Shown piece after piece: positions 26,466-35,379 of a DNA stretch of 64,000 bases. The notes under the pieces were generated by a model. The model was not told where the DNA came from. It saw nothing but the letters and a program-made list of their open reading frames with translations, and ran no database searches. Source of the DNA: Spirosomataceae bacterium TFI 002 (GTDB lineage Bacteria > Bacteroidota > Bacteroidia > Cytophagales > Spirosomataceae); the NCBI GenBank assembly GCA_900230115.1, contig LT907983.1, positions 5,397,466 through 5,461,465 of the forward strand, written 5' to 3'. The translations under genes were made by a program, and so were the position numbers. The stretch's first letter is position 1, and every line of letters starts with the position of its first letter.

Positions 26466-26954
26466 TCAGAATTCCTTATTCTGATCTGGATTATTGAAGT
26501 TGTCGAAATTATCTCCCTCGGTTCTATCTTTGATAATTAACCATACCCCTAAGCCCACTAAAAATAAAGGCCACATTTTTCCAATGTATGAGAAAAGGTT
26601 GATACCAAAGAATGTTTTGACTGCGAAGAAACCTCCTAAAACTATAAGGATGATTCCGCCTACGAGATTTCCGTTTTTAGATTCTCTGCTCATTGTATTG
26701 AAATTAGATGTTTGAAATGATGTATTTGTTATTGATGCGTCGTTTGTTGAATCAAAAGCATATTCATACGAATTAACTGGTAAAATGATCCATAAAATTA
26801 CGTAGGCAATAAAAATGGGAACTGGTGTAAAAAAAAGTATTGCAAAAACGACCCTAATAATTACGGGGTCAATACTGAAATGCTTCCCGAGCCCAAGTGC
26901 AACTCCACCTAACACGGTATTGCCATTTTTTATTCTATGTAATTTCTCTTTCAT
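26466..26954 (-). CDS. PspC domain membrane protein
   Basis: 162 residues. The N-terminal PspC domain (about 5-62) has G-G-V-A-L-G-L-G-K-H-F and D-P-V-I-I-R-V-V-F and a first helix pair. A linker (about 65-90) is followed by a LiaF-like two-helix module (about 95-145). PspC proteins sense or transmit membrane stress. It is probably co-transcribed with the downstream toast-rack gene. The start codon follows one base after a perfect 15-bp inverted repeat, which suggests regulation at this site. Confidence 0.85.
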   Translation of the reverse strand: MKEKLHRIKNGNTVLGGVALGLGKHFSIDPVIIRVVFAILFFTPVPIFIAYVILWIILPVNSYEYAFDSTNDASITNTSFQTSNFNTMSRESKNGNLVGGIILIVLGGFFAVKTFFGINLFSYIGKMWPLFLVGLGVWLIIKDRTEGDNFDNFNNPDQNKEF

Positions 26955-26955
26955 T

Positions 26956-27001
26956 GTTATAGTTTTTCATATTTGATATTGTAAAGATGAAAAACTATAA
27001 C
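26956..27001 (-). repeat. Perfect 15-bp inverted repeat abutting the pspC start
   Basis: GTTATAGTTTTTCAT (26956-26970) and its exact complement ATGAAAAACTATAAC (26987-27001) enclose a 16-nt spacer. The start codon of the PspC gene is at 26954. In mRNA this makes a stable stem just before the start. As DNA it could be a dyad operator. No U-run follows, so it is not a terminator. Confidence 0.85.
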
Positions 27002-27072
27002 TTCAATAATGCCTAGAAATACATGAATGGCATGAAGGCTTGATAGATGCTTGATTTAATATTCTAAAAAGA

Positions 27073-27606
27073 TTAATCCTCAAGTAATTCTAAAATTTCC
27101 ATTAAATCACCGTAGTCACTGAACCCAGGCCTAGATTCGTCACCTCCCTGCAGAACTATTCCGAATGGTTGGTCTTTTAGGAGTAATTGCGAAATACTGT
27201 TCTCATCCCATCGGTTTTCTACATAGTGTTTATCTGTAAGACTACCATATTGATTCTCATCAATATCCTTAACGATGACATTTCCAGCACTTGATTTATC
27301 ATTGCTATTTTCAATAAAAAACGGTATTTCATCTCCCATCCAATCTACTTGATTGTCATTTACAATAAGAAAATCTGGTTCTATTTCTTTTAAATCTACC
27401 TTCTCGGTTCCTTCAAAATTTGAGATATCGACTCCTATACTAATGCCAACAAGCCAATTTTTTATTTCTTTTATTTTTTCAAAAGGTAGTGTATTCTTAT
27501 TGTTAGGATCAAGGTCAAAACAAATAAAATTGACTCCCATCCCAGCACAATAGCGTGCATCAGATAAATTGTTTATTCCTTTAACCAAAACTTTTCTCTT
27601 TAACAT
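27073..27606 (-). CDS. TrpF-like TIM-barrel protein without catalytic cysteine
   Basis: 177 residues. The N-terminus V-L-V-K-G-I-N-N-L-S-D-A-R-Y-C-A-G-M-G-V-N-F-I matches the opening of phosphoribosylanthranilate isomerase (K-I-C-G-I-T-N-x-x-D-A). The end G-I-V-L-Q-G-G-D-E-S-R-P-G-F-S-D-Y-G matches its phosphate-binding tail. The catalytic Cys is Lys9 here, and the D...G-G-S/T-G-K-x-F-D-W segment with the general acid is absent. It is shorter than TrpF (about 205). No other trp genes are near. It is likely a non-enzymatic or neofunctionalised paralogue. The ATG at 27606 is preferred to TTG 27615. Confidence 0.65.
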   Translation of the reverse strand: MLKRKVLVKGINNLSDARYCAGMGVNFICFDLDPNNKNTLPFEKIKEIKNWLVGISIGVDISNFEGTEKVDLKEIEPDFLIVNDNQVDWMGDEIPFFIENSNDKSSAGNVIVKDIDENQYGSLTDKHYVENRWDENSISQLLLKDQPFGIVLQGGDESRPGFSDYGDLMEILELLED

Positions 27607-27663
27607 ACGATTCAATATTTACTGCAAAACTAAGAAATGGAACTTATTGTAGCCTATTCTTTG

Positions 27664-27671
27664 TAATTTTG
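27664..27671 (+). promoter_or_regulatory. -7 element of mnmA
   Basis: TAATTTTG fits TAnnTTTG exactly, 43 nt upstream of the mnmA ATG. A TTG lies 14 nt further upstream, closer than usual, so the -33 element is unclear. Confidence 0.4.
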
Positions 27672-27714
27672 TCGAAACAATCTGAACGGAGGGCTTTGAA
27701 CCCTTGCTGCAAAA

Positions 27715-28860
27715 ATGAGTAAACACGGAAGAATATTAGTAGCCATGAGTGGCGGAATTGACAGCTCACTAGCTGCTGTAATGTTACATGACGAAGGCTA
27801 CGAAGTCATAGGTATGACCATGAAAACATGGGATTATGCGGCCTCTGGAGGTAGTAAAAAAGAAACAGGCTGTTGTAGCCTAGACTCTATAAACGATGCA
27901 AGGAATATTGCAGTAGATCTTGGTTTCCCACATTATATCCTGGACATTAGAGCTGAATTTGGCGATTCAGTAATTGATCATTTCACAGGAGAATATTTAG
28001 AAGGTAGAACACCCAACCCATGTGTGTTATGTAATACACATATAAAGTGGGATGCACTTTTAAAAAGAGCGAATAACCTTGATTGCGAACATATTGCAAC
28101 TGGTCACTATGCCAAAATAAGAAATGAAAACGACAGGTTTGTCATTTCTAGAGGAGTTGACAACTTCAAAGACCAAAGCTACGTACTGTGGGGTATTTCT
28201 CAAGAAAGTCTTGCGAGAACAATATTGCCTCTTGGCGGTTTGAAAAAGTCGGAAATTTACGAAATGGCCAAAGAAAGGAAATTCTACGATTTAGTTAATA
28301 AATCTGAATCGTACGAAATATGCTTTGTACCAGACAATGACTACCGCGGATTCTTAAAAAGAAGGGTTGACGGATTGGAAGAAAGAGTAGCTGGAGGAAA
28401 CTTTGTGCTAGAAAATGGAACTGTTGTTGGTAAACATCAAGGATACCCTTTCTACACGATTGGGCAACGTAAAGGACTTGGCATAGCAATGGGCTACCCA
28501 ATCTTCGTAACTGAAATACGCAAAGACACCAACGAGGTTGTTTTAGGTACAGAAGAGTATCTCAAAAAAGATGGGATGCATGTAGCTAAGCTAAATATGC
28601 AGAAATACGCTTCTTTAGAAGGAAAGTCATTGGAAACTACTACCAAAGTAAGATATAAAGATGCTGGTACTGCCGCAACTATTTCTCAAATAGGAAGAGA
28701 TAAAATGGAGGTCATCTTTGACGAGCCAGTGAACGCAATTGCTCCAGGGCAAGCTGCTGTTTTTTACGAAGGCGAAGATGTGATTGGTGGCGGATGGATC
28801 ACCAAAAGTTTTCACAAAGACAAGAATCAAGTTGAAATGCATGAAAACTTAAATCTTTGA
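27715..28860 (+). CDS. mnmA: tRNA-specific 2-thiouridylase
   Basis: Adds sulfur to uridine 34 of tRNA(Lys/Glu/Gln). 381 residues. The PP-loop A-M-S-G-G-I-D-S-S lies near residue 10. G-M-T-M-K-T-W and the cysteine region G-C-C-S follow, then T-P-N-P-C-V-L-C-N with the first catalytic Cys, the second in S-Y-E-I-C-F-V-P-D, and Y-T-I-G-Q-R-K-G-L-G-I. A beta-barrel C-terminal domain completes it. All key residues are present. The secreted subtilase gene follows 30 nt later on the same strand. Confidence 0.96.
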   Translation: MSKHGRILVAMSGGIDSSLAAVMLHDEGYEVIGMTMKTWDYAASGGSKKETGCCSLDSINDARNIAVDLGFPHYILDIRAEFGDSVIDHFTGEYLEGRTPNPCVLCNTHIKWDALLKRANNLDCEHIATGHYAKIRNENDRFVISRGVDNFKDQSYVLWGISQESLARTILPLGGLKKSEIYEMAKERKFYDLVNKSESYEICFVPDNDYRGFLKRRVDGLEERVAGGNFVLENGTVVGKHQGYPFYTIGQRKGLGIAMGYPIFVTEIRKDTNEVVLGTEEYLKKDGMHVAKLNMQKYASLEGKSLETTTKVRYKDAGTAATISQIGRDKMEVIFDEPVNAIAPGQAAVFYEGEDVIGGGWITKSFHKDKNQVEMHENLNL

Positions 28861-28890
28861 TTTATATTTAGTTTCAGGAAAGCTATAACG

Positions 28891-30513
28891 ATGAAAAAAA
28901 TACTACTAACTGTATCTATAACTTGTTTGAGCCTTGGATTTAGTTTTGGTCAAGGTCTATACCTTGTCAAATTGAAAGACAAGACTAACTCAACATATTC
29001 TCTTTCAAATCCAAATGAGTTTTTAAGCCAAAGGGCAATTGAAAGAAGACAAAAACAAGGAATTTCTATAACAGAACAAGATTTTCCTGTAAACAAGACA
29101 TACCTATCTCAGATTACATCTCAGGGAGTAAAAGTAGTATATTCTTCTCGCTGGCTAAATGCCGTACTTATTGACGCAACTCAAACTGGACTTGAAAAAG
29201 TGCTTGCACTACCTTTTTCTAATGGTATAGAAGGCAATGGAGATGTAAGGGTAGCGATCAACTCGAGAAAGAGTAATATCAATGTAGAAGAACAATTTAT
29301 TGATATTGACCCAGGCACTTCTCGTAATCAACTGGAAATGCTGGGTGTAGATCAAATGCACAAAGAGAATTTCACTGGAAAAGGAGTACTTATTGGAATT
29401 TTGGATTCAGGATTCTCAAATGCTGATAAGTTGGATGTATTCAAAGACATCTTTACAGAGAATCGTGTTTTAGATACTTACGACTTTGTAAACCGTGAAA
29501 CGAATGTTTACAATGACCATACTCATGGTACCAATGTATGGAGCTGTATTGGTGCTAAATTAGACGGTCAGTTACTCGGAACCGCACCAGATGCTAGTTT
29601 CGCATTATTCAAAACCGAAGATGTCTATTCTGAGACAAGATTAGAAGAAGCAAATTGGCTTTTTGCAGCTGAGAGAGCAGATAGCCTTGGTGTTGATGTC
29701 ATTAACACTTCTTTAGGCTATACAACTTTTGATAATTCAAATCAAAACTACTCCTATCAAGATTTAAATGGTGATAAAGCATTAATTACAAGAGCAGCTG
29801 ATTGGGCAGCTTCTAAAGGAATAGTAGTAGTAGTTTCAGCAGGTAACTCTGGAAACGATGCTTGGAGGTATATTGGAACTCCAGCAGACGCAGATTCTGT
29901 AATTTCTGTAGGAGCAGTGGATGCTGATCAAAACTATGCTAGTTTCAGTTCCATAGGACCACGAGTAGATGGCATGGTAAAACCAGAGGTTTCTGCTAAA
30001 GGCTCTAGAACTACTCTTGCTTCGCATCAAAACTCCGTGGTACAAGGAAACGGTACATCCTTTTCTGCACCATTGATTGCAGGAATGATGGCTGACTTTA
30101 TTCAGGCTTTTCCAAATCTTACAGCAATGGAGCTGCGTGATATTTTGATTCAGTCTAGTAGTCTATTTGGAAGCCCAAACGAGTTAATTGGCCATGGAAT
30201 TCCTAGTTACTTGAGAGCTAAGGACATTGCTAATATTCAGAATTTGATAAAATCTACTGATAAAGATGTACTTGTTTTTCCAAACCCTTCGGTTTCTGAA
30301 GAAGGTCTTAAGGTCCTTGTAATTCCTGAAAATTATGGTAGTTCGTTTGAAGCAGCGATATATGACTTAACCGGAAGAGTAGTTTTTCAGAATAACTTTA
30401 ACAACAAGATTTTCCAAATAAATATCAATAAGAGCATTACACCAAGCGGTAGTTATGTCTTAAAGGTTTGGAATGAAAACTTTAGTTTCTCTGAGAAAAT
30501 AATGGTGAATTAA
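28891..30513 (+). CDS. Secreted subtilisin-like (S8) protease with type IX sorting tail
   Basis: 540 residues. A signal peptide ends near F-S-F-G-Q, followed by a propeptide-like region with the S-Q-R-A-I-E-R-R-Q-K motif typical of Bacteroidota S8 proteases. The catalytic triad is Asp in G-I-L-D-S-G-F (about 172), His in H-T-H-G-T-N-V (about 212) and Ser in N-G-T-S-F-S-A-P (about 391). The last 80 residues (V-F-P-N-P-S to the end) are a T9SS type A sorting domain, so it crosses the outer membrane by type IX secretion. Its stop overlaps that of the convergent Nudix gene. Confidence 0.93.
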   Translation: MKKILLTVSITCLSLGFSFGQGLYLVKLKDKTNSTYSLSNPNEFLSQRAIERRQKQGISITEQDFPVNKTYLSQITSQGVKVVYSSRWLNAVLIDATQTGLEKVLALPFSNGIEGNGDVRVAINSRKSNINVEEQFIDIDPGTSRNQLEMLGVDQMHKENFTGKGVLIGILDSGFSNADKLDVFKDIFTENRVLDTYDFVNRETNVYNDHTHGTNVWSCIGAKLDGQLLGTAPDASFALFKTEDVYSETRLEEANWLFAAERADSLGVDVINTSLGYTTFDNSNQNYSYQDLNGDKALITRAADWAASKGIVVVVSAGNSGNDAWRYIGTPADADSVISVGAVDADQNYASFSSIGPRVDGMVKPEVSAKGSRTTLASHQNSVVQGNGTSFSAPLIAGMMADFIQAFPNLTAMELRDILIQSSSLFGSPNELIGHGIPSYLRAKDIANIQNLIKSTDKDVLVFPNPSVSEEGLKVLVIPENYGSSFEAAIYDLTGRVVFQNNFNNKIFQININKSITPSGSYVLKVWNENFSFSEKIMVN

Positions 30514-31040
30514 ATACACTTCTTCACCATGCGGAGGATACTTGGCTCTTGCGTATAATTTTCAATTGTGTCAATTGAAATCCACTCTAAAGCATTTGAT
30601 TCTTCGTTTTGAATAGGTTTTATATTGTCTTGTAAAACAAACTTGAATCTAACATCGTAATGATCGTGTGCAGGTACACCTTTACGCTCGGGGATTGAAT
30701 GGATGTCAATATCGAAGATCTTTTCTTTTTGAGGGCCTACTTCTATTCCAGTTTCCTCTAAAACCTCTTTTCTCGCAACTCTAAATACATTTTCATCTCC
30801 ATCGCAGTGACCTCCAGGCTGAAGCCACTTATTTAGTTTTTTGTGGTGAATAAGTAACACTTCTTCTGTTTTCTCGTTCAATAACCAAGCAGAAGCAGTA
30901 ATATGGCCAATAAGTAATGATCTTTCAAAACAGTTTTCGTTCTCTTGCATAAAGCTTAATAATCGCTCACACATTGCTTTCTCTGTTTGGTCAAAAGGAA
31001 GATAATTCTCAACTTGTTGCACCAATTCTTTTCTTGTCAT
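30510..31040 (-). CDS. Nudix hydrolase
   Basis: 176 residues. The Nudix box reads G-H-C-D-G-D-E-x7-K-E-V-L-E-E-T-G-I around residues 90-115, with Lys in place of the usual first Arg of R-E-x-x-E-E; the metal-binding glutamates are intact. An N-terminal helical extension (about 1-45) precedes the fold. It would hydrolyse a nucleoside-diphosphate-linked compound; the substrate cannot be told. It is convergent with the subtilase gene and divergent from DUF2911 with a 14-bp gap. Confidence 0.88.
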   Translation of the reverse strand: MTRKELVQQVENYLPFDQTEKAMCERLLSFMQENENCFERSLLIGHITASAWLLNEKTEEVLLIHHKKLNKWLQPGGHCDGDENVFRVARKEVLEETGIEVGPQKEKIFDIDIHSIPERKGVPAHDHYDVRFKFVLQDNIKPIQNEESNALEWISIDTIENYTQEPSILRMVKKCI

Positions 31041-31054
31041 TCTTTTAACACTTT

Positions 31055-31894
31055 ATGAACAAATACTTTATCTCTTTTCTTATCCTAATTGCTGGATTCG
31101 GCCTTAAAGCTCAAATTACTCCACAGCCTAGCCCAGGAGCAAGTTTCTCACAAACCGTGGGAATAACAAGGATAATTGTAGAATATTCTCGTCCCGCAGT
31201 ACGAGGACGCGAGATTTTTGGAGGACTGGTTCCAAATGGTAAAATTTGGCGTACAGGTGCTAATGCACCAACTATTTTTAGTGTCTCCAATGATGTAATA
31301 ATCAATGGTGCTGAGCTAAGAGCTGGTGATTATGCAGTCATGTCTATTCCATTCGAAAAAGAATGGATATTGATTTTTTCCAACAATTTAGAAACTACGG
31401 AAGCTACTTACAACGAAGCCGATGATGAGCTTAGAGTTCATGTAGAATCATACGAAATCGAATTAACTGAATCATTTACAATTGATATTAGTAACATTTC
31501 TAATGATGCTGCATACCTTAATTTCTATTGGGCAAATAAAGCAATTACAGTAGAGATTAAAGTGAATAATGAAGCTACAGTTAATTCTGCGGTGGAGCAG
31601 AAAACATTAGAGACTGCAGGAGCTTTCTTGCAGGCAGCTGAGTATTTTGTTAACAATAATTTGAATACGGTTAAAGCTTTAGAATATGCAAATCACTCTA
31701 TTGAGTTGAAGCAAACTTTCCGAAACACTTGGATAAAATCTGTGATTTTACGTAAGCTTAAAAGAAACACCGAGGCATTAGAATTTGCCGAAAAAGCAAA
31801 GGTATTAGGTGAAACTGATCCTGTTTACAGCTTTTTCAAGTATAGTATTGATCAATCGATCGTTGAGTTACGAGCTTTAGTTCCTAGAAATTAA
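31055..31894 (+). CDS. DUF2911 secreted protein with TPR-like tail
   Basis: 279 residues with signal peptide (L-I-A-G-F-G-L-K-A-Q). The DUF2911 core has P-S-P-x-A-x-x-x-Q-x-V-G, V-E-Y-S-R-P-A-V-R-G-R-x-I-F-G-G-L-V-P and W-R-T-G-A-N-A-P-T. The C-terminal third (about 195-270; A-L-E-Y-A-N-H-S-I-E-L, E-A-L-E-F-A-E-K-A) looks like tetratricopeptide helices. Common in Bacteroidota, function unknown. Only 14 bp separate its start from the Nudix start, so the promoters overlap the neighbouring coding sequences. Confidence 0.85.
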   Translation: MNKYFISFLILIAGFGLKAQITPQPSPGASFSQTVGITRIIVEYSRPAVRGREIFGGLVPNGKIWRTGANAPTIFSVSNDVIINGAELRAGDYAVMSIPFEKEWILIFSNNLETTEATYNEADDELRVHVESYEIELTESFTIDISNISNDAAYLNFYWANKAITVEIKVNNEATVNSAVEQKTLETAGAFLQAAEYFVNNNLNTVKALEYANHSIELKQTFRNTWIKSVILRKLKRNTEALEFAEKAKVLGETDPVYSFFKYSIDQSIVELRALVPRN

Positions 31895-31902
31895 GGGACA
31901 AT

Positions 31903-32928
31903 TTAGTTCATTACTGCAATCCCATTTGGCTTCTCTCCAACTGCGATTTCTTTTTCTACTTCCTTGGTTTCACAATTGATGAACTTTAGTGTATTAGCTC
32001 CCTGATTTATCAAAAGTGCTCTTTTATCATTGTCAAAGAACTTTACCATGTGAGGATCACCTTCTGATTTTACCATTGCTGTTTGAGCCCATTTGCCATC
32101 TACTTTTTTAAAGATATTTACCGAATTCATCATGGAATTACAAACCCACAATTCATTTAATAGAGCATTATAAGCAACATTTCCTGGCATAAAATTAAGA
32201 TCTAGGAAATCAGTAACTGCAAACTTTTCTAGGTCTACAAAGTTTACTGACTTTCGCTGCATATTACTGACTAAAACTACATTATCATATCCCGGCCATA
32301 CATTGGCAGGATAATTATCTACTTTTATTTGTTTCAAAAGCTCCTTGGACTGGACGTCTATTACATTTAGAAATGTACTTTCACCACAAGTAACCAAAGC
32401 ATATTTCCCATCTTTAGAAAATATAACTTCGGAAGGATCGGCATCAACAGTAATTTCAGTTTTCAATTCACCTGAAGCCCTGTCATACACCATAACCTTT
32501 CCAGAATGACTCATTTTCGCTGTCCACATTTCACTTCCATCTGGGCTAAAGGCAACATTGTGATTTACCATTGGAATCTGAATGTCATGAATTGCTTTTC
32601 CCGTTTTGGCATCCAATTTTAATATTCCACCAGGAATTGTCATTCCGTGTAAGGCAGTATGCCCTTTAGAGAAGTCGTATGCAGGGTTTGCTACTGCAAG
32701 AAACTGATTATCTGGACTTAAGTATACATGATGTGGAAATCGATCATTTGAGGTTTTAAGCTCAAAACTTTCTGCAACTTCCTGTTTTTCAAGGTTAATT
32801 ACGGATATAGTTCTATCTCCGCCATTCACTACATATGCCTTATCGAAGTTTAAGTTTGTAGCTATAGGCTGTTTTTTGCAAGCCACAACACCGATCAATA
32901 AGGATAAAGAAATAAGTATTTTTTTCAT
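31903..32928 (-). CDS. YVTN-type beta-propeller lipoprotein
   Basis: 341 residues. A lipoprotein signal peptide with L-I-G-V-V-A-C is followed by repeated blades with A-Y-V-V-N-G-G-D-R-T-I-S-V-I-N-L, A-L-V-T-C-G-E-S-T-F-L-N-V-I-D-V and L-W-V-C-N-S-M-M-N-S-V-N-I-F. It is a periplasmic-facing seven-bladed propeller of unknown partner. The gene starts directly after the U-run of a hairpin that follows the upstream 98-codon gene. Confidence 0.8.
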   Translation of the reverse strand: MKKILISLSLLIGVVACKKQPIATNLNFDKAYVVNGGDRTISVINLEKQEVAESFELKTSNDRFPHHVYLSPDNQFLAVANPAYDFSKGHTALHGMTIPGGILKLDAKTGKAIHDIQIPMVNHNVAFSPDGSEMWTAKMSHSGKVMVYDRASGELKTEITVDADPSEVIFSKDGKYALVTCGESTFLNVIDVQSKELLKQIKVDNYPANVWPGYDNVVLVSNMQRKSVNFVDLEKFAVTDFLDLNFMPGNVAYNALLNELWVCNSMMNSVNIFKKVDGKWAQTAMVKSEGDPHMVKFFDNDKRALLINQGANTLKFINCETKEVEKEIAVGEKPNGIAVMN

Positions 32929-32958
32929 AAAAAAAGCGTCATCTAGTAGATAACGCTT
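32929..32958 (-). terminator. Terminator/attenuator between 98-codon gene and propeller lipoprotein gene
   Basis: Read on the reverse strand, AAGCGTTATCTA pairs with TAGATGACGCTT (12 bp with one G-U, minimal loop; 32934-32958). A T-run follows that leads straight into the ATG at 32928. The geometry is that of an intrinsic terminator whose U-tract touches the next start codon. Confidence 0.7.
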
Positions 32959-32985
32959 AAAATTATATTTTGACTAAAATTTGAA

Positions 32986-33282
32986 TCAGTTTTTTAACAA
33001 CGAAATTACATTTTGTAACAAAAGTTTGAAAGAATCAATCAAAAAAGCTCCAAAAGTACTAGCAATGCTACTTCTTTTACTCTCTGTTAAATCGTCTTGA
33101 AAAGTCCCAATTTGCATTACACTTACCTCTTCATTTAAAAGTGAACTTGAAACAGTTTCACCTTTAAAAGTTTCTACTTGATTAGTTTTTGCTCTTACGT
33201 ATTTATTGTTTTCAGCAACTCCGAAAGAACTCAACATCAATATAGTTAAGACCGAACTTAGAAAAATGGAAGCTTTTTTCAT
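32986..33282 (-). CDS. Small secreted protein, hypothetical
   Basis: 98 residues, not recognised. A signal peptide (M-K-K-A-S-I-F-L-S-S-V-L-T-I-L-M-L-S-S-F-G-V-A) is followed by a polar middle and a hydrophobic/amphipathic C-terminal helix (F-G-A-F-L-I-D-S-F-K-L-L-L-Q-N-V-I-S-L-L). It could associate with membranes. It has its own promoter-like element overlapping the fumC stop region, and a hairpin terminator after it. Confidence 0.65.
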   Translation of the reverse strand: MKKASIFLSSVLTILMLSSFGVAENNKYVRAKTNQVETFKGETVSSSLLNEEVSVMQIGTFQDDLTESKRSSIASTFGAFLIDSFKLLLQNVISLLKN

Positions 33283-33304
33283 GTGATTTTAGTTTTGACT
33301 TTAT

Positions 33305-33312
33305 CAAAATTA
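33305..33312 (-). promoter_or_regulatory. -7 element of the 98-codon gene
   Basis: The reverse strand reads TAATTTTG, an exact TAnnTTTG, 22 nt before the ATG at 33282. A TTG lies 20 nt further upstream inside the end of fumC. This separates the small gene from the fumC transcript. Confidence 0.5.
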
Positions 33313-33315
33313 CAA

Positions 33316-34719
33316 TTAATTCGGTAAATCACCAACCATATCTTCAGGCTTTACCCACTCATCAAACTCATCAGCAGTAAGATAACCTAGTCCTACAGCT
33401 GTTTCTTTTAAGGTTGAACCATTTAAATGAGCAGTTTGTGCTATTTCGGCTGCTTTATAGTATCCAATTTTAGTATTTAAAGCTGTAACTAACATCAAAG
33501 AGTTGTTTAACTGACGCTTGATATTGGCCTCAATTGGCTTTAATCCTACAGCACAATTATCATTAAAGGAAACACAAACATCGCCAATAAGCTTTGCTGA
33601 GTTCAAGAAATTATGAATCATCATTGGCTTGAAAACATTAAGTTCAAAGTGTCCATTTGCTCCACCAACGTTGATAGCAACATCATTTCCGAGAACTTGT
33701 GCCGCAACCATTGTCATTGCTTCTGACTGGGTTGGATTTACTTTTCCTGGCATGATAGAAGAACCTGGCTCATTGCTCGGAATTTCTAATTCGCCAATTC
33801 CAGACCTTGGTCCCGATGACAGCATTCTGATATCATTACCTATCTTCATTAAACTTACTGCTACTGTTTTCAGTGCTCCATGAGATTCCACAATGGCATC
33901 GTGTGCTGCAAGTGCTTCAAATTTATTCTCTGCCGTAATAAAAGGTAAACCAGTAAGCGATGCGATGTGCTTAGCTACGTTTTCAGAATACCCTTTAGGC
34001 GTATTAATGCCAGTTCCTACAGCAGTACCTCCGAGAGCAAGTTCCGATAAATGATCAAATGTATTTTTAATCGCTTTGATCCCGTGATTTAATTGAGACA
34101 CATATCCAGAAAGCTCTTGACCTACCGTAAGCGGTGTAGCATCCATAAAGTGGGTTCTACCGATTTTAACAACATTCATGTATTCTTTAGACTTTGCAGC
34201 CAATGTGTCACGTAATTTTTCTATACCGGGAATTGTTGTTTCCACCAATATCTTTAATGCAGCAATGTGCATAGCAGTAGGAAAAGTATCGTTGCTAGAC
34301 TGAGACTTATTTACGTCATCATTAGGATGAAGAACTTTGTCTTTATCCCCAAGAGAACCTCCATTCATGACATGAGCTCTATAGGCAATTACTTCATTGC
34401 AGTTCATGTTACTTTGCGTACCTGAACCAGTTTGCCATACAACAAGCGGAAAAGAGTCATCGAGCTGTCCTGCAAGAATTTCGTCACATACTTTACCAAT
34501 CAAATCACTTTTGTTGGCATCCAGCACGCCTGCCTCTTTATTCGTAATCGCTGCTGCTTTCTTAAGATATGCGAAAGCTTTGATGATTTCGATAGGCATC
34601 TTATTGGTATCCTTAGCAATATTGAAATTTTCAATTGATCGCTGAGTTTGAGCTCCCCAATAAACGTTTGCTGGTACTTTTACTTCACCAATGGTGTCTT
34701 TCTCTATTCTATATTCCAT
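33316..34719 (-). CDS. fumC: Fumarate hydratase, class II
   Basis: Interconverts fumarate and malate in the citric acid cycle. 467 residues, oxygen-stable tetrameric class. Seen are [19 protein letters not shown], the signature [12 protein letters not shown] with its catalytic Ser, and the C-terminal fumarase domain ([10 protein letters not shown]). I set the start at the ATG at 34719. The ATG at 34746 lies inside the promoter -7 element and would add nine unlikely residues. Confidence 0.97.
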   Translation of the reverse strand: MEYRIEKDTIGEVKVPANVYWGAQTQRSIENFNIAKDTNKMPIEIIKAFAYLKKAAAITNKEAGVLDANKSDLIGKVCDEILAGQLDDSFPLVVWQTGSGTQSNMNCNEVIAYRAHVMNGGSLGDKDKVLHPNDDVNKSQSSNDTFPTAMHIAALKILVETTIPGIEKLRDTLAAKSKEYMNVVKIGRTHFMDATPLTVGQELSGYVSQLNHGIKAIKNTFDHLSELALGGTAVGTGINTPKGYSENVAKHIASLTGLPFITAENKFEALAAHDAIVESHGALKTVAVSLMKIGNDIRMLSSGPRSGIGELEIPSNEPGSSIMPGKVNPTQSEAMTMVAAQVLGNDVAINVGGANGHFELNVFKPMMIHNFLNSAKLIGDVCVSFNDNCAVGLKPIEANIKRQLNNSLMLVTALNTKIGYYKAAEIAQTAHLNGSTLKETAVGLGYLTADEFDEWVKPEDMVGDLPN

Positions 34720-34743
34720 GTTGTTAGCTGTCTGTAATTTTGA

Positions 34744-34775
34744 CAAAAATAAGCCACAAGATCGCCTTGTTCAAG
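34744..34775 (-). promoter_or_regulatory. Promoter of fumC
   Basis: The reverse strand has TATTTTTG (34744-34751), an exact -7 match, with CTTG 20 nt further upstream (34772-34775) as a one-mismatch -33. The -7 ends 24 nt before the ATG at 34719. Confidence 0.6.
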
Positions 34776-34885
34776 AAAAAACAAAGATTGTTTCCCAATG
34801 TCATATTCTCACCTAGAAATTAGAGAAAATACTAATTGAACATTTGACTTTAAAACAAGTTCTTTGTTAAAAACATACACTCGAT

Positions 34886-35353
34886 ATGAACTACAAAAAA
34901 CTAATTGCCTCCATATTAATTTGTCAAGCTGCTGGGATTATAGGATCATTTTTTACCATAAGCTCTATTGATAGCTGGTACGCAACACTCAACAAACCTT
35001 CGTTTAATCCGCCAAGTTGGCTTTTTGGCCCAGCCTGGATCACGCTTTACTTTTTAATGGGTATTGCTCTATATCTAGTGTGGAACATGGAAAGAAGAGA
35101 TAAAATATGGAAAAATGCGATTGCAATTTTCTCAGTTCAGCTCATTTTAAATGTAGCATGGTCTATTATATTTTTTGGAATGGAACAACCACTTTTAGCT
35201 GGTTTTGAAATAATTATCCTTTGGGTATTTATACTTTTAACAATTATTTATTTCGGAAAATTAAATAAAACTGCAGCTTACCTGCTTGTGCCGTATATTT
35301 GCTGGGTGACATTTGCCTCTGTTTTGAATTGGGCAATTGTAACCTTAAATTAA
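34886..35353 (+). CDS. tspO: TspO/MBR family membrane protein
   Basis: 155-residue, five-helix tryptophan-rich sensory protein family; members bind porphyrins and related ligands. Diagnostic are W-Y-x-x-L-N-K-P-S-F-N-P-P-x-W-L-F-G-P-A-W at about 35-57, N-V-A-W-S-I-I-F-F-G near 95, and the late hydrophobic segment C-W-V-T-F-A-S-V-L-N-W-A-I. No heme or carotenoid genes adjoin it. The next gene begins 26 nt after its stop. Confidence 0.93.
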   Translation: MNYKKLIASILICQAAGIIGSFFTISSIDSWYATLNKPSFNPPSWLFGPAWITLYFLMGIALYLVWNMERRDKIWKNAIAIFSVQLILNVAWSIIFFGMEQPLLAGFEIIILWVFILLTIIYFGKLNKTAAYLLVPYICWVTFASVLNWAIVTLN

Positions 35354-35379
35354 AAGATTGCACAAAAGGTCAACTTGGA

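Noticed and set aside
35299..35379. N-terminal extension of the esterase over tspO
   Set aside because: The added residues are the out-of-frame end of tspO; the signal peptide begins at 35380.
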